Shown: positions 47,731-56,941 of the stretch, one piece after another
Numbering within the stretch: position 1 is the stretch's first letter
How the letters are laid out: each line of letters starts with the position of its first letter
The notes under the pieces: generated by a model
The model's input: the letters and a program-made list of their open reading frames with translations, nothing else
Database searches by the model: none
What the model was told of the DNA's origin: nothing
Source: an uncultured Planctomycetota bacterium
GTDB lineage: Bacteria; Planctomycetota; Brocadiia; CAIUPP01
Assembly: GCA_903901045.1 (NCBI GenBank)
Contig: CAIUPP010000088.1
Coordinates: forward strand, 39,488-103,487
Reading direction: 5' to 3'
DNA length: 64,000 bases
Position numbers and translations under genes: made by a program

Positions 47731-48639
47731 TCACGCGGCGTCAACCCGCGCCAGTTGCCCGCGAAGCCGCTCGTTCTCGGCGGCCAGTTCTTTCAACTGC
47801 CGGCTGAGTTCCTCCGCCTGGGCGCTCTTCTCTTTCTCCAGAAGGATGGCCTCCTCAAGCCCGGCCACGTTCTGCGCTCCGGACGCGAGTTGCCCGTTCA
47901 TCTCTTCCAATTTCACCTTTGCCGTCTGGTTGGCCCAACGGACTTTGGTCAGCTTCTTGAGCAGTTCCGCCTCCTGCGCACGGGACTGCTTCAACTCACC
48001 CGACAGGCGGGAGATCTCGGCGCGCTCCTCCTGCGATTTCGGAGATTCACTCGCCCGCAGCCTTTCCTGAAGGGTCTCGATGCGCCGCTTCATCCGGAAT
48101 GCCAGCCGTTTCAGTTTCTCGTATTCGATTTGGACGCCGATCAGCGAGACGACCTGCTGCTCCATTTCCTTCCGGGAGCCGCTCTGCGCCTCAGCCGACT
48201 TGGCAAGCGTGTCTCGTTCCTCGCGCAACTGCCGGCTCTCCCCCTGCGCGGCGGTGCGCATCTCCGACTCCGAGCGGACTTGAGCCTCGGCAAGCTCCAG
48301 CGCTTTCCGCGTCTGCGTCAGTTCCTCCCGCAGGCGCTGGACTTCCTCATGCGACCGTTGCCCCTGTTCCCGGTTCTCCATGAGCAGCGCCGAAACCTGC
48401 TGTCGTTCGCAGGTGATGTCAGCCAGCCGAAGGGCCAGCTTCGCGCGCTCGCCGTTCGCTATCTCCAGCGCCGCGCGAATTTGCTCAAGCTCTCCGGGCT
48501 CACGCGCCGGATCAGTCTGCCCCAGAATATCGAAGATGGACGGCCACGCGACGTACGTGTCCTCCGGCGCGGGGGTCTGCCCCGGGAGGTTCGTTGCGGG
48601 CGCGCATGCTTCCCTGTTCGCTGTTCCAAAGTCTGTCAT
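47731..48639 (-). CDS. Coiled-coil protein (302 aa), partner of the 1595-aa gene
   Basis: A 302-aa protein with a disordered 45-residue head followed by almost continuous coiled coil rich in Glu, Leu, Gln, Arg and Ala (for example LRQELTQ-type heptads from residue about 50 to 298). No enzymatic motif is visible. It starts 9 bp after the stop of the giant coiled-coil gene, so both are co-transcribed. Probable structural or scaffold component. Segments such as ENERLRGQLARVD resemble the end region of the giant partner, suggesting derivation from it. Confidence 0.75.
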   Translation of the reverse strand: MTDFGTANREACAPATNLPGQTPAPEDTYVAWPSIFDILGQTDPAREPGELEQIRAALEIANGERAKLALRLADITCERQQVSALLMENREQGQRSHEEVQRLREELTQTRKALELAEAQVRSESEMRTAAQGESRQLREERDTLAKSAEAQSGSRKEMEQQVVSLIGVQIEYEKLKRLAFRMKRRIETLQERLRASESPKSQEERAEISRLSGELKQSRAQEAELLKKLTKVRWANQTAKVKLEEMNGQLASGAQNVAGLEEAILLEKEKSAQAEELSRQLKELAAENERLRGQLARVDAA

Positions 48640-48648
48640 ATCAGCACC

Positions 48649-51600
48649 TTATCCAGTCGCCCGCGCGACAAATAACGGAACTTCGGGGGGTTCAACAGGG
48701 ACCACGTGGACGGGGGCAGCCCCCTGCGCCGGCGTCGTTTCGCGGCGGAAACGCTCATTCTCCGCCTCGGCATCGCGCCGTCGCCCGATCTGCCGGTCAA
48801 GCGCCAGAATGAGCCGCGATTGCTCGCGCGTGCGCGCCCGGATGTGCTTCTCAAGGGTTGCGTACTTCTTTTCCAGCGTCGAAACGAGGCAGCGAAGATC
48901 GAGGGTCTCCTGCGTCCGGCTCTGGCATGACTCCTGGCTCGCCAGAACCATGGCGGCGGCGGATTCGAGTTGCCCTTTCACTTCGGCCAACTCCCGGGTG
49001 CGCTCAGCGAGTTGTTTCTCGAAGTTCGCTCCATCCGATTCGGCCTTGGCCGAACGCCCGACGGCGAGGCGCAGTTCGGCGCTCAGCCGCTCAAACTCCT
49101 GTTCGGCGAGCTCTCCGGCTGCGGACTGCCGGCGCGTTGCCTGCTCGGCGCCTTCGAGGGCGGCTGTCAGCGTCTGAAGCTTCTGCCGCAACTCGACAAC
49201 CTGCACACGCGCCTCCTTCAGCGCCTGTTCGTTCTCCTGCAGCCTGCTCTGGCTTTCGAGCCGGGTCCGGGCCGCCTCGCAATCGAGGAGTGCGACTCGC
49301 TCCTGATGCTGCGCCAGCGTCGCGCGCACGGTTGCTTCGGATTGCCGCGCGGCTTCGAGGTCCTGTTTCAGCGCGTCGATCGTTTCTTCAGCCCGGGTGC
49401 GCTTCGCCGTCTCGGCATCATGGGAAGAGGTGAACTGCGCCAGCGCATCAGTCCGCGCCTTCAGTTCCTCTTCCAATTGTCTCAGGCCGGCCTGGGCGGT
49501 CGCAGCCGCCCTGGTCTGTTCGGCAAGTTCTTCATGTGCCGCTGCGACCAGCTTCTCAGCGCGCTGCCGCCCGGCCTCGGACTGCTTCAGATGATCTGCC
49601 GCATCGGCGAGCGACTGGACCAGTTCCCGGGCGCGGGACTCCATGACGGCCCGCTCCTGCGCCCACGCAACCTGTCTCTGCTGTGCGCCTTCTGTCTGGC
49701 GCGCCAGGCGACTGCAGGTTTGCGCCAGTTCCTCATTCGACTTGGAGGATGTTTCCTCGCTCCGCGCCAGTTCAGCGCTCACGGCATTCAGCGCCGTGTT
49801 GGCCTGCGCCAGCGCAGCGGCCTGCTCCTTCGATTCTTTCTCCAACCGCCCGAGGTCGGCTTCGGCGGACGCGGCGGCCTTCGCCTGCTCGGCAAGTTTC
49901 TGATGGGCGGTCACCACCTGACCTTGGGCGTGCTGCAGCGCCCCTTCGGATTGCTTCAGCTTATTCGTTGCATCGTCGAACGCCTTGACCGCATGCTGAG
50001 CGCGCGTTTCCAGATTCGCGCGCTCTTCGTCCCAGAGGCCCTGCCGAGTCTGTGCAGCCTCGGTTTGGCGCATCAACTCGGCGCGCGCCTTTTCGAGGGT
50101 GCGGGCGAGCTTCCCGGCTTCCTTCTGAGCTTCGGCAAGCTTCTCACGCACGTCTGCGACTTGCCCCTCGGCGCGCAACCGCGCGGCATCGGACTGCTTC
50201 AGCTTATTCGTTGCATCTTCGAACGCCTTGGCCGAATGCTGAACGCGCGTTTCCAGATTCGAGCGCTCTTCCTCCCAGACGCTCTGCCGCGCCCGCGCAG
50301 CCTCGGCTTGGCGCGTCAACTCGGCGCGCGCCCCTTCGAGGCTCCGGGTGAGCTCTTCGGCTTCCTCCTGAGCTTCAGCGCGGCCCGCCACCTGAGCACT
50401 CAGAGCGACGTTGGCCTGTGCGAGCGCATCGGCCCACTCCTTCGATTCTTTCTCCAACCGCCCGAGGTCAGCTTCGGCGACCTTGACGGCCTCCGCCTGC
50501 TCGGCTAGTTCCTGATGGGCGGTTGCGACCTGACCTTGGGCGTACTGCAGCGCCTTTTCGGACTGCTTCAGCTTATTCGTCGCATCTTCGAACGCCTTGA
50601 CCGCATGCTCAACGCGCGCTTCGAGCTTTGCTCGCTCTTCGTCCCATACGCCCTGCCGCGTCTTCGCAGCCTCGGTCTGGCGCGTCAACTCGGCGCGCGC
50701 GGCTTCAAGGCTCCGGGTGAGCTTTTCGGCTTCCTTCTGAGCTTCGGCGCGACCCGCCGCCTGAGCATTCAAAGAGACGTTGGCCTGTGCGAGCGCATCG
50801 GCCAACCCCTTTGACTCTTTCTCCAACCGCCTCAGATCGACTTCGGCGGCCGCTGCGACCCTTGCCTGTTCGGCAAGCTTCTCGCGGACGTCTGCAACTT
50901 GCCCCTCGGCGCGCAACCGCGCGGCATCGGACTGCTTCAGCTTGTCAGTAGCATCGTTGAGCAATCCATTTGCATGCTGCGCCTGCGCCTCAAGGTCAGT
51001 TCGCTCTTCAGCCCAGGCGCTCTGATTGGTTTGCGCGGACTCCATCTGGCGCGCCAAGTCGCCGCACGCCTCTGCAAGGCGCTGGTTGAGGCTCGCGGCT
51101 TCCTCCTGCGCTTCGGCGCGCCCCGCCGCCTCGGCGTTCAGGTTGGCGTTGGCCCGCGCCAGCGCGTCGGCCTGCGCCTTCGACACTTCTTCCAGCCGCC
51201 TCAGATCGGCGTCGGCAACCGCGGCGGCCTTTGCCTGTTCGCCAAGCTTCTCATGCGCAGACGCGACCTGCTCTTCGGCTCGCTCTCGCGCAGCCTCTGA
51301 GCTCTTCAGCCTCTGGGTCTCGCTGTCGAGTGCCTTTGCGGTCAACTGTGCGCGCGATTCGAGGCCGGCCCGCTCCTTCGTCCATTCCGCCTGAAGTTTC
51401 TGCGCGGCCTCGGCCTGCCGCGCCAGTTCGCTGCGGGTATTCTTCAATTCATGGGAGAGCAGTTCGGCTTGCTGTTGGGTTTTGGCTGCGCGGTCGTGCT
51501 GCTCTTTCGCCGCGCATTCCGCCGTTTGAATCTGCGCGCTCAACCCGGCGCTCTGCTCTTCCGCGCGGAGGCGCAATGCGGCCTCCTCTTGCGCGCGCCG

Positions 51601-53436
51601 CAGAGCAGCCGCGCGCTCCCGCTCGGCCGCGTCGCGTTTGGCCGCCAGCGCTTTGATCTCTTCCTGTGCGCGCGCCAGCGCATCGGCCCGGGCGCGGGAT
51701 TCCTGCTCAACAGTCTCGCGGACCTTCTCCGAGACGGCCTGAGTGTTTTGAAGAAGTTTGACCTGTTGTTGGAACGTCTCCCGTTCCCGTTCGAGCGCCT
51801 GCCGCTGCGCCGCCTCTTTCTCCAATTGCCCGAGGGATTCAACCGCCGCAAGTCGGAGTGCGTCCGTTTCGCGAGCGGCTTCCGCCTGCTTGCCGCGAGC
51901 GACGCCAAGCTCCGCGCAAAGGGACTTGATCTCTTCCGCGAGGCGGCCGCAGCGCTCCTTCTCCGCCTGAAGCTCCCGGCGCGTCTCGCGTTCGTGGGCA
52001 TCGCGCGCCTTCTCGCTCTCAGTGCGGGACTGCTCCAGTTGCGCAATGTCCTGCCGAAGGGCCGTCCCCTCCTTCTCAAGCGCTTGACGACTGGAGGAGA
52101 GTTCCTCCACCTGCCCGCAGGCTTCCGCCCCGGCAAGCCGAAGGGCCTCGGCTTCCCGCGCCAATTCCTGGCTCTTGCCCAGGGCGATGGCCAGGTCGGC
52201 GCGCAGCCGCTCGGCCTCCTGCGCGAGCCTCCCCCGGTCATCCGCGGCGAACTGAGTTTGTCGCGCGACCGACTCGCGGAGCTTCGCCGACTCTTCAGCC
52301 TGCCTGCACGTCAACTCCTGCAGCGCGGCCAGTTCCGCCGCCTGCGCATCCAGTTCGTTTGCCTGATCCACAAGTCCGGCGCTGAGCCGCTCACATTCCT
52401 CTCGCTGCACCTCGCGTCCCTTTTCGGAGGCGTCCATCTGTTCCCTGGCCGCACCGGCCTTGGCGGCAAGCGCAGCAACACGTTGCTCGAGTTCTCCTCG
52501 CGAGGAAGTCAGTTCGCAGATTTTGGCGAGCAATTGCGATTGCTCGGTCTCGCGGGCCTCAAGGGCCTCGCGCGCCTTGCGCGACTCGACCTCCAAGTCG
52601 GCTTTCGCTCCCGATAACTCCTCCTCCAGCGCGCGAGCGCGCTCCTCGGCGGCGCGCCGGAGTTCGTCATCCGGCTGCGTCACTCCCGACGATCGCGCGG
52701 CCTGCAGTTCAATAAGTTGTTCCTGCATCCGCCGGCGCGATTCCTTCAGTTCCTCGCGCACCCGGACAATTGTCGCAAAGTCCTCGCGCAGTCGAGCGTT
52801 GTCCTTCGATTCCCGTTGCAACTCCTGGTTGAGCCGCTCGATCTCCTTCCCGGCCTCGGCCAACCGGTCCGCTTGCTCCTTCAGTTGAGCCTGGAGATTC
52901 TGGAGTGCTTCCGCCCCCGGCGCGTCCGCTTGCGCGGAAGTCCCTGCCGGCGCGGCGGCGGCTTCCACGTCGGCGACCCGCTGGGTGCACAGTCTGTTGA
53001 GAGTGCGGCGGTTCACCGTCAAGTCGCGCTGAAAACGCGTGACCGCAGCCAGGTAGGGTGTCACATCGGTGAGCGAAACCTGGATCGCCTTCTGCCCCAT
53101 CCAGTCGATGCTTGTGAGACGAATCTTGAGGACCAGGTCGTGCCCGTTGGCGAGCTTGAAGCGCACCTGGCTGAGCGCCGCCTTGTCCGGGCGGGTTCGC
53201 AGGTGCGTTTGGAGCCGATTGGCCAACCCGTTGGTGAGGAGTTTGCGCGCCGCCGCATTAAGGAAGCTGATTTTCTGGTTGCCGTTCAGGATAAGAATAG
53301 GATCCTGAAGGACTTCCAGAACGGCCCGGGCACCTTCAAGTGAACGAGTGGACACGGCGCTCGGCGCGCGGTTCACGCGCCGAGGCTCCACGTCCGGCCG
53401 CTGCCCCACTTCGTGATAATCAACGTCTCCCATCAT
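48649..53436 (-). CDS. Giant coiled-coil protein with N-terminal PAS-like domain
   Basis: A 1595-aa protein. Residues about 36-130 form a PAS-like domain (VLEVLQDPILILNGNQKISF, then LTDVTPYLAAVTRFQRDL). Residues about 185-1580 are nearly unbroken coiled coil. Residues 692-1264 consist of five tandem repeats of 123 residues, one shortened to 81. No ATPase head, kinase, GGDEF or transmembrane segment is visible, so it is not an SMC protein or histidine kinase. A sensory head on a long rod suggests a cytoskeletal or polar scaffold. The start could be either of two adjacent ATGs. A non-coding gap of 679 bp lies upstream. Confidence 0.85.
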   Translation of the reverse strand: MMGDVDYHEVGQRPDVEPRRVNRAPSAVSTRSLEGARAVLEVLQDPILILNGNQKISFLNAAARKLLTNGLANRLQTHLRTRPDKAALSQVRFKLANGHDLVLKIRLTSIDWMGQKAIQVSLTDVTPYLAAVTRFQRDLTVNRRTLNRLCTQRVADVEAAAAPAGTSAQADAPGAEALQNLQAQLKEQADRLAEAGKEIERLNQELQRESKDNARLREDFATIVRVREELKESRRRMQEQLIELQAARSSGVTQPDDELRRAAEERARALEEELSGAKADLEVESRKAREALEARETEQSQLLAKICELTSSRGELEQRVAALAAKAGAAREQMDASEKGREVQREECERLSAGLVDQANELDAQAAELAALQELTCRQAEESAKLRESVARQTQFAADDRGRLAQEAERLRADLAIALGKSQELAREAEALRLAGAEACGQVEELSSSRQALEKEGTALRQDIAQLEQSRTESEKARDAHERETRRELQAEKERCGRLAEEIKSLCAELGVARGKQAEAARETDALRLAAVESLGQLEKEAAQRQALERERETFQQQVKLLQNTQAVSEKVRETVEQESRARADALARAQEEIKALAAKRDAAERERAAALRRAQEEAALRLRAEEQSAGLSAQIQTAECAAKEQHDRAAKTQQQAELLSHELKNTRSELARQAEAAQKLQAEWTKERAGLESRAQLTAKALDSETQRLKSSEAARERAEEQVASAHEKLGEQAKAAAVADADLRRLEEVSKAQADALARANANLNAEAAGRAEAQEEAASLNQRLAEACGDLARQMESAQTNQSAWAEERTDLEAQAQHANGLLNDATDKLKQSDAARLRAEGQVADVREKLAEQARVAAAAEVDLRRLEKESKGLADALAQANVSLNAQAAGRAEAQKEAEKLTRSLEAARAELTRQTEAAKTRQGVWDEERAKLEARVEHAVKAFEDATNKLKQSEKALQYAQGQVATAHQELAEQAEAVKVAEADLGRLEKESKEWADALAQANVALSAQVAGRAEAQEEAEELTRSLEGARAELTRQAEAARARQSVWEEERSNLETRVQHSAKAFEDATNKLKQSDAARLRAEGQVADVREKLAEAQKEAGKLARTLEKARAELMRQTEAAQTRQGLWDEERANLETRAQHAVKAFDDATNKLKQSEGALQHAQGQVVTAHQKLAEQAKAAASAEADLGRLEKESKEQAAALAQANTALNAVSAELARSEETSSKSNEELAQTCSRLARQTEGAQQRQVAWAQERAVMESRARELVQSLADAADHLKQSEAGRQRAEKLVAAAHEELAEQTRAAATAQAGLRQLEEELKARTDALAQFTSSHDAETAKRTRAEETIDALKQDLEAARQSEATVRATLAQHQERVALLDCEAARTRLESQSRLQENEQALKEARVQVVELRQKLQTLTAALEGAEQATRRQSAAGELAEQEFERLSAELRLAVGRSAKAESDGANFEKQLAERTRELAEVKGQLESAAAMVLASQESCQSRTQETLDLRCLVSTLEKKYATLEKHIRARTREQSRLILALDRQIGRRRDAEAENERFRRETTPAQGAAPVHVVPVEPPEVPLFVARATG
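49645..51363 (-). repeat. Coding repeats: five 123-aa units (one of 81 aa)
   Basis: Unit starts at residues 692, 815, 938, 1061 and 1142 of the giant coiled-coil protein. Units begin LESRAQ/LEAQAQ/LEARVE/LETRVQ/LETRAQ and end with a W-x-E-E-R-type block. Four units are exactly 123 residues (369 bp). The one from 1061 lacks 42 internal residues. A further degenerate unit starts at residue 1265. Confidence 0.85.
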
Positions 53437-54115
53437 TCAACCCCGCACCGACGGCAAGCCACTCCGGGAACAGCGCGCCGTTAGTCCCAAAAAGACGCAA
53501 TGAATTTTCCGCCTGTATTGAAATAGCACACTTTCGCTGCGAATTTGCCTTGGCCAGCCTGTAGGTTCGTCAAACTGGACCCATTTCGAGTCATTGCCAA
53601 GTCGGGCGTTTCCGCGCTTCAACTTCCTGCGCACGCATTTCGTTCTGTTCGACCGCATGAACTTACGTCATAGAGACGCAATTCATGTGCCGCTGCGTGT
53701 AACTTGCGGGCACGTCGCCGCCTGCCCCCTCGGGAGTGGTCCGGAACTGACGTCGGACTTCGGGCTGACGCCGAAAGCTCCTGGGCATTCCCCGGTTTGC
53801 ATTCCCCCCCTGCATCGGCTATGCTTGGACTGAAGCTGAAGTTCGGTTGGCAGCGTGAGAAGCAGGGGCTTGGACGTTCACGCGTTTCTTCCTGGTTTCC
53901 CGCCACCGCCGGCACGATGCCGGACCTCGCCGGCCCAAGATGCGCGGGCCGCGCGGAAACTTCGCTTTGCAGGGCGCCCGCAAGGAAATAAGCAGACGGG
54001 CGCAGACGGGGAAAACCCCCTACGGCGTTCGTAGGCCTTTCCATTTGCACCGGCCGGCCATTCGGCCCGGCCGCGACTCAGGCGCGCGGGCGCCTTTGCA
54101 GAGAGGAGTTCTATT
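53437..54115. other. Non-coding gap of 679 bp between divergent genes
   Basis: Lies between the giant coiled-coil gene (minus) and the helicase gene (plus). Short open frames on both strands show no coding features. It holds one plausible plus-strand promoter (53797) and GC-rich hairpin-forming sequence just before the helicase, for example around 54050-54075. I found no convincing minus-strand promoter. Confidence 0.6.
53797..53825 (+). promoter_or_regulatory. Possible promoter for the DEAD-box helicase, long leader
   Basis: TTGCAT (53797-53802), 17-nt spacer, TATGCT (53820-53825). If real, the helicase mRNA has a 5' UTR of about 285 nt with stable hairpins, a common feature of cold-induced RNA helicase genes. 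Confidence 0.4.
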
Positions 54116-55369
54116 TTGATCGCAGGACGAGAACCGCATTTCACCGACTTTCCGCTGCACGCATCCATCCTCAAGGACATCGCCGAGGCGGGCTACGTGA
54201 CCCCGACGCCGATCCAGGCGCAATGCATCGGGCTGGCGCTGGAGGGGAAGGATGTGCTGGGCATGGCCCAGACCGGCACGGGCAAGACCGCCGCCTTCGC
54301 GTTGCCCATCATCCACAACGTCGCGCGCACCGTCGAAATGGCCGCGCTGGTGCTGGCCCCCACGCGCGAACTGGCGCAGCAGATCAGCGCCTCCTTCGTT
54401 ACGCTGGGCAAGTCCAGCGACGTGCGCGTCGCCACCGTCGTCGGCGGCATCCCCATCAAGGAAGATTACCGCGCCCTCCAGGCCTGGCCGAACGTCCTGG
54501 TCGCCACCCCCGGCCGCCTCATCGATCACATTCAGTGCGGCACGGTGGTGCTCAAGGAGATCCGGATGCTGGCGGTGGACGAAGCCGACCGCATGTACGA
54601 CATGGGATTCATGCCGCAGATCAACCGCATCATCGCCGCCCTCCCCACGGAGCGCCAGACGATGATGTTCACCGCCACCATGCCCCCCGACGTCGAAGCG
54701 CTGGTGCGCCACAATATGCGCAACCCGGTGCGGGTGCAGGTCGGGCTGACCGCCCCCGTCGAACGCGCCGAGCAGAAGCTGTACAACGTGGGGGATAAGG
54801 ACAAGATGCCGCTGCTGATGAAACTGTTGGGGGAGACCGAGGGGCGCGTCCTGGTGTTCGTGCGCACCAAGCGCAAGTCGGAGAACCTCTACCGCATCGT
54901 CTCGGCGCGCCATCGCGGCGTCGCCCGGCTGCACGGCGACCGGGAGCAGGCGCAGCGCACCATCGCCATGGACGGCTTCCGCGATGGGAAGTTCCGCATC
55001 CTCATCGCCACCGACATCGCCGCGCGCGGGCTGGACGTGGCGGATATCGAGCATGTCATCAACTACGACTTCCCCGGCAGCGCGGAGGATTATATCCACC
55101 GCATCGGCCGCACAGCTCGCGTGGCCGCCAAGGGATTGGCCAGCAGTTTTGTCACGCCGATGGACAAGCCGGTGCTGCGCCGGCTGGAGAAGTTGATCGG
55201 CACGGAGTTGCTTCCGCACGGCGAAGCAGGGGAAGAAGCGCCGCGCGGCCAGTCCTCCCACGGCGGCGGACGTTCGGAATCAGGCAGAGCGGGTGGCGGC
55301 GGCTCCCGCCGGCGTCGCGGCGGACGCGGTCGCGGCAGCCGCCCCGCCGCACAACCAGCGCCGGGCTGA
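54116..55369 (+). CDS. DEAD-box RNA helicase (RhlE-like)
   Basis: A 417-aa ATP-dependent RNA helicase with all core motifs: Q motif TPTPIQAQ, motif I AQTGTGKT, Ia PTRELA, Ib TPGR, II DEAD, III TAT (usual SAT), IV VFVRTK, V DIAARGLD, VI HRIGRTAR. A short basic, Gly-rich tail (RRRRGGRGRG) probably binds RNA. The start is TTG with GAGAGGAG upstream; no ATG occurs before the Q motif. Confidence 0.95.
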   Translation: MIAGREPHFTDFPLHASILKDIAEAGYVTPTPIQAQCIGLALEGKDVLGMAQTGTGKTAAFALPIIHNVARTVEMAALVLAPTRELAQQISASFVTLGKSSDVRVATVVGGIPIKEDYRALQAWPNVLVATPGRLIDHIQCGTVVLKEIRMLAVDEADRMYDMGFMPQINRIIAALPTERQTMMFTATMPPDVEALVRHNMRNPVRVQVGLTAPVERAEQKLYNVGDKDKMPLLMKLLGETEGRVLVFVRTKRKSENLYRIVSARHRGVARLHGDREQAQRTIAMDGFRDGKFRILIATDIAARGLDVADIEHVINYDFPGSAEDYIHRIGRTARVAAKGLASSFVTPMDKPVLRRLEKLIGTELLPHGEAGEEAPRGQSSHGGGRSESGRAGGGGSRRRRGGRGRGSRPAAQPAPG

Positions 55370-55402
55370 ATTCAGATGGGCGGCGTTTGCGTGGATGTGT
55401 AG

Positions 55403-55486
55403 GGGCAAGGCATGCCTTGCCCAATAAGCAGGAAAAGGGGTCAGGCTGCTTTTCGCCGTTGCGAAAAGATGCCTGACCCCTTTTCC
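55403..55486. repeat. Two palindromes after the helicase gene
   Basis: 55403-55422 is a perfect 20-bp palindrome, GGGCAAGGCA and its complement. 55431-55486 is a near-perfect 56-bp inverted repeat with arms GGAAAAGGGGTCAGGC and GCCTGACCCCTTTTCC, and an inner stem GCTTTTCGC/GCGAAAAG around CGTT. The second can act as a transcription terminator and also has the form of a REP/MITE unit. The remaining stretch to 55684 has no gene; a CCCTTCGACAAGCTCAGGG motif lies at 55530-55548. Confidence 0.7.
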
Positions 55487-55684
55487 ATTCATCACCAGTC
55501 GTGGGGGAGCCGTAGGTGGCGCGGACTATCCCTTCGACAAGCTCAGGGCCATGAGCAACGTCGAATGGCCAGTCCGCGTCTCGCGCCGCAGGCGAGAGAG
55601 AGGCAGCATCGGAAGAAACGCACAATATCCGCGGGTTGGATAACCCGCGCCACTCCGTCTTTTTCTCAGCGCCCGCTTTTTCAT

Positions 55685-55864
55685 TCAATCTCCCCTCTTC
55701 TTTTCGATTGCATGCGTCCGCACCCACCGGCACTTCGGGCACCAGCCGATCGTGTAGGACGTCCCGGCCGCCCCAAGGCGAATTCCGTACTTCCCCCAGG
55801 GCTCGGTGAACCCGCATTCTCTGCAACGGATTTGCCAGCCGGGAGCGCGCTCTTCTGGATTCAC
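55685..55864 (-). CDS. Small zinc-ribbon protein, 59 aa
   Basis: Starts at GTG 55864 with GGAGGGG 8 nt upstream. The 59-aa product contains CRECGFTEPWG and IGWCPKCRWVRTH, two CxxC pairs about 26 residues apart, typical of a zinc ribbon. It lies 24 bp downstream of the ATP-grasp gene on the same strand and is probably co-transcribed. Function unknown; a nucleic-acid or chaperone-type adaptor is possible. Confidence 0.7.
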   Translation of the reverse strand: MNPEERAPGWQIRCRECGFTEPWGKYGIRLGAAGTSYTIGWCPKCRWVRTHAIEKKRGD

Positions 55865-55888
55865 TGGGATACCCCTCCAGGCAGGAGG

Positions 55889-56941
55889 TTAGACCGCTTC
55901 TGCGGTCGCGGAGGCGGTTTCGGCGAACTGCGCGCCGAAGACTTCATGGCGGCGGGCGGCGAGGTTGATCAGCACGCTGGCCATTGCGCCGCGCGAGTAC
56001 CCCGCGAGGCGCGCGCCCAGCGTCATGCTGGTCTGGCTGCTGATGTCCGGATTGGGGTTCACATCGAGGACGTGGAAGAGTCCGTCGCGCAGCCGCACAT
56101 CCATGCGCGCGTAGTCGCGGCAACCGATGGCGCGGTACGCGCGGCAGGCGGTCTCCTCCAGCGACTCCTTCTCCTCGGCACTCAGACGCGCGGGGAGGCG
56201 CAATTCGATCTTCTCGTACGCCTCGGATCCCTCGGTGAACTTCGAGTCATACGTGCATACGCGGTCGCGCACGCTGGAGAAAGCCGCGAAGTCCATCTCC
56301 GCAGGAGGCAGCATCTTCAGCGTCCCGTTCCCCCAGACCGTCACGTGGAACTCGCGCCCGTCGATGAAATCCTCCACCAGCGCCGGCTGCTGGAACGCGG
56401 TCAGAACATACTCCAGCCGCTGGCGCATTTCGTCGGGATTCAGCACCACCGCCCCGTGCGTAACTCCATAGCTGCAATGCTCTAACGCCGGTTTGACGAT
56501 GCTGGGGAAACAGTGCCAGCCATCCGGGTCGGCCTTGGAGTAGATGCGCCAGCGCGGGGTGGGGATGTCTCCCTCTTCCAGCAGTCCCTTCACCTTGCGC
56601 TTGTCCCAACTCAGGCGCAGAACGTCGGGGGTCGCGCCGGTGTACGTGAAGTTCATTTCGGAAAGCACTTCGGCGACGCGCGCTTCGCTGTGGGGAAGGC
56701 CGGGGATTTCTTCGCACCAGTTCAGTACGACATGTTCGGAGGGATCGAAACCTTCCAGCGACGACGCAAAGTCGGGGTCGTTCACCTCGACGGTGGTCAC
56801 CGTGTGTCCCAGACGACGGAGCGACGCGCGGAGGGTCCGCACTTCGCGGAGACATTCGGAGATGCTCGACGCGCTCCACGTTCTGTCGAGATTATGGAGG
56901 AGGAGGACGGGCAGGTCCCTGCGGAGCCGATCACACTCCAA
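55889..56941 (-). CDS. D-alanine-D-alanine-ligase-like ATP-grasp protein
   Basis: A 350-aa ATP-grasp enzyme. LSWDKRKVKGLLEEGDIPTPRW (residues about 109-130), FPSIVKPALEHCSYGV (ATP Lys), VEDFIDGREFHVTVWGN and YARMDVRLRDGLFHVLDVNPNPDISSQTSM (metal-binding Asp/Asn/Asn) match the Ddl family. The N-terminal domain departs from standard Ddl and lacks the GGxSxE loop, so the true substrate may be another amino acid or peptide. No mur genes are nearby. A good promoter lies upstream. Confidence 0.8.
   Translation of the reverse strand: MECDRLRRDLPVLLLHNLDRTWSASSISECLREVRTLRASLRRLGHTVTTVEVNDPDFASSLEGFDPSEHVVLNWCEEIPGLPHSEARVAEVLSEMNFTYTGATPDVLRLSWDKRKVKGLLEEGDIPTPRWRIYSKADPDGWHCFPSIVKPALEHCSYGVTHGAVVLNPDEMRQRLEYVLTAFQQPALVEDFIDGREFHVTVWGNGTLKMLPPAEMDFAAFSSVRDRVCTYDSKFTEGSEAYEKIELRLPARLSAEEKESLEETACRAYRAIGCRDYARMDVRLRDGLFHVLDVNPNPDISSQTSMTLGARLAGYSRGAMASVLINLAARRHEVFGAQFAETASATAEAV

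Noticed and set aside
48649-53436. Identification of the giant coiled-coil protein as an SMC, Rad50 or myosin-like ATPase
   Set aside because: No Walker A/B or signature motif is present; similarity is only to generic coiled-coil sequence.
53437-54050. Several short open frames in the gap before the helicase
   Set aside because: None has a ribosome-binding site, plausible codon use or a recognisable motif.
55412-56485. A 357-codon plus-strand frame over the ATP-grasp gene and its downstream gap
   Set aside because: It covers palindromic repeats and the antisense of a conserved ligase; no family resemblance.
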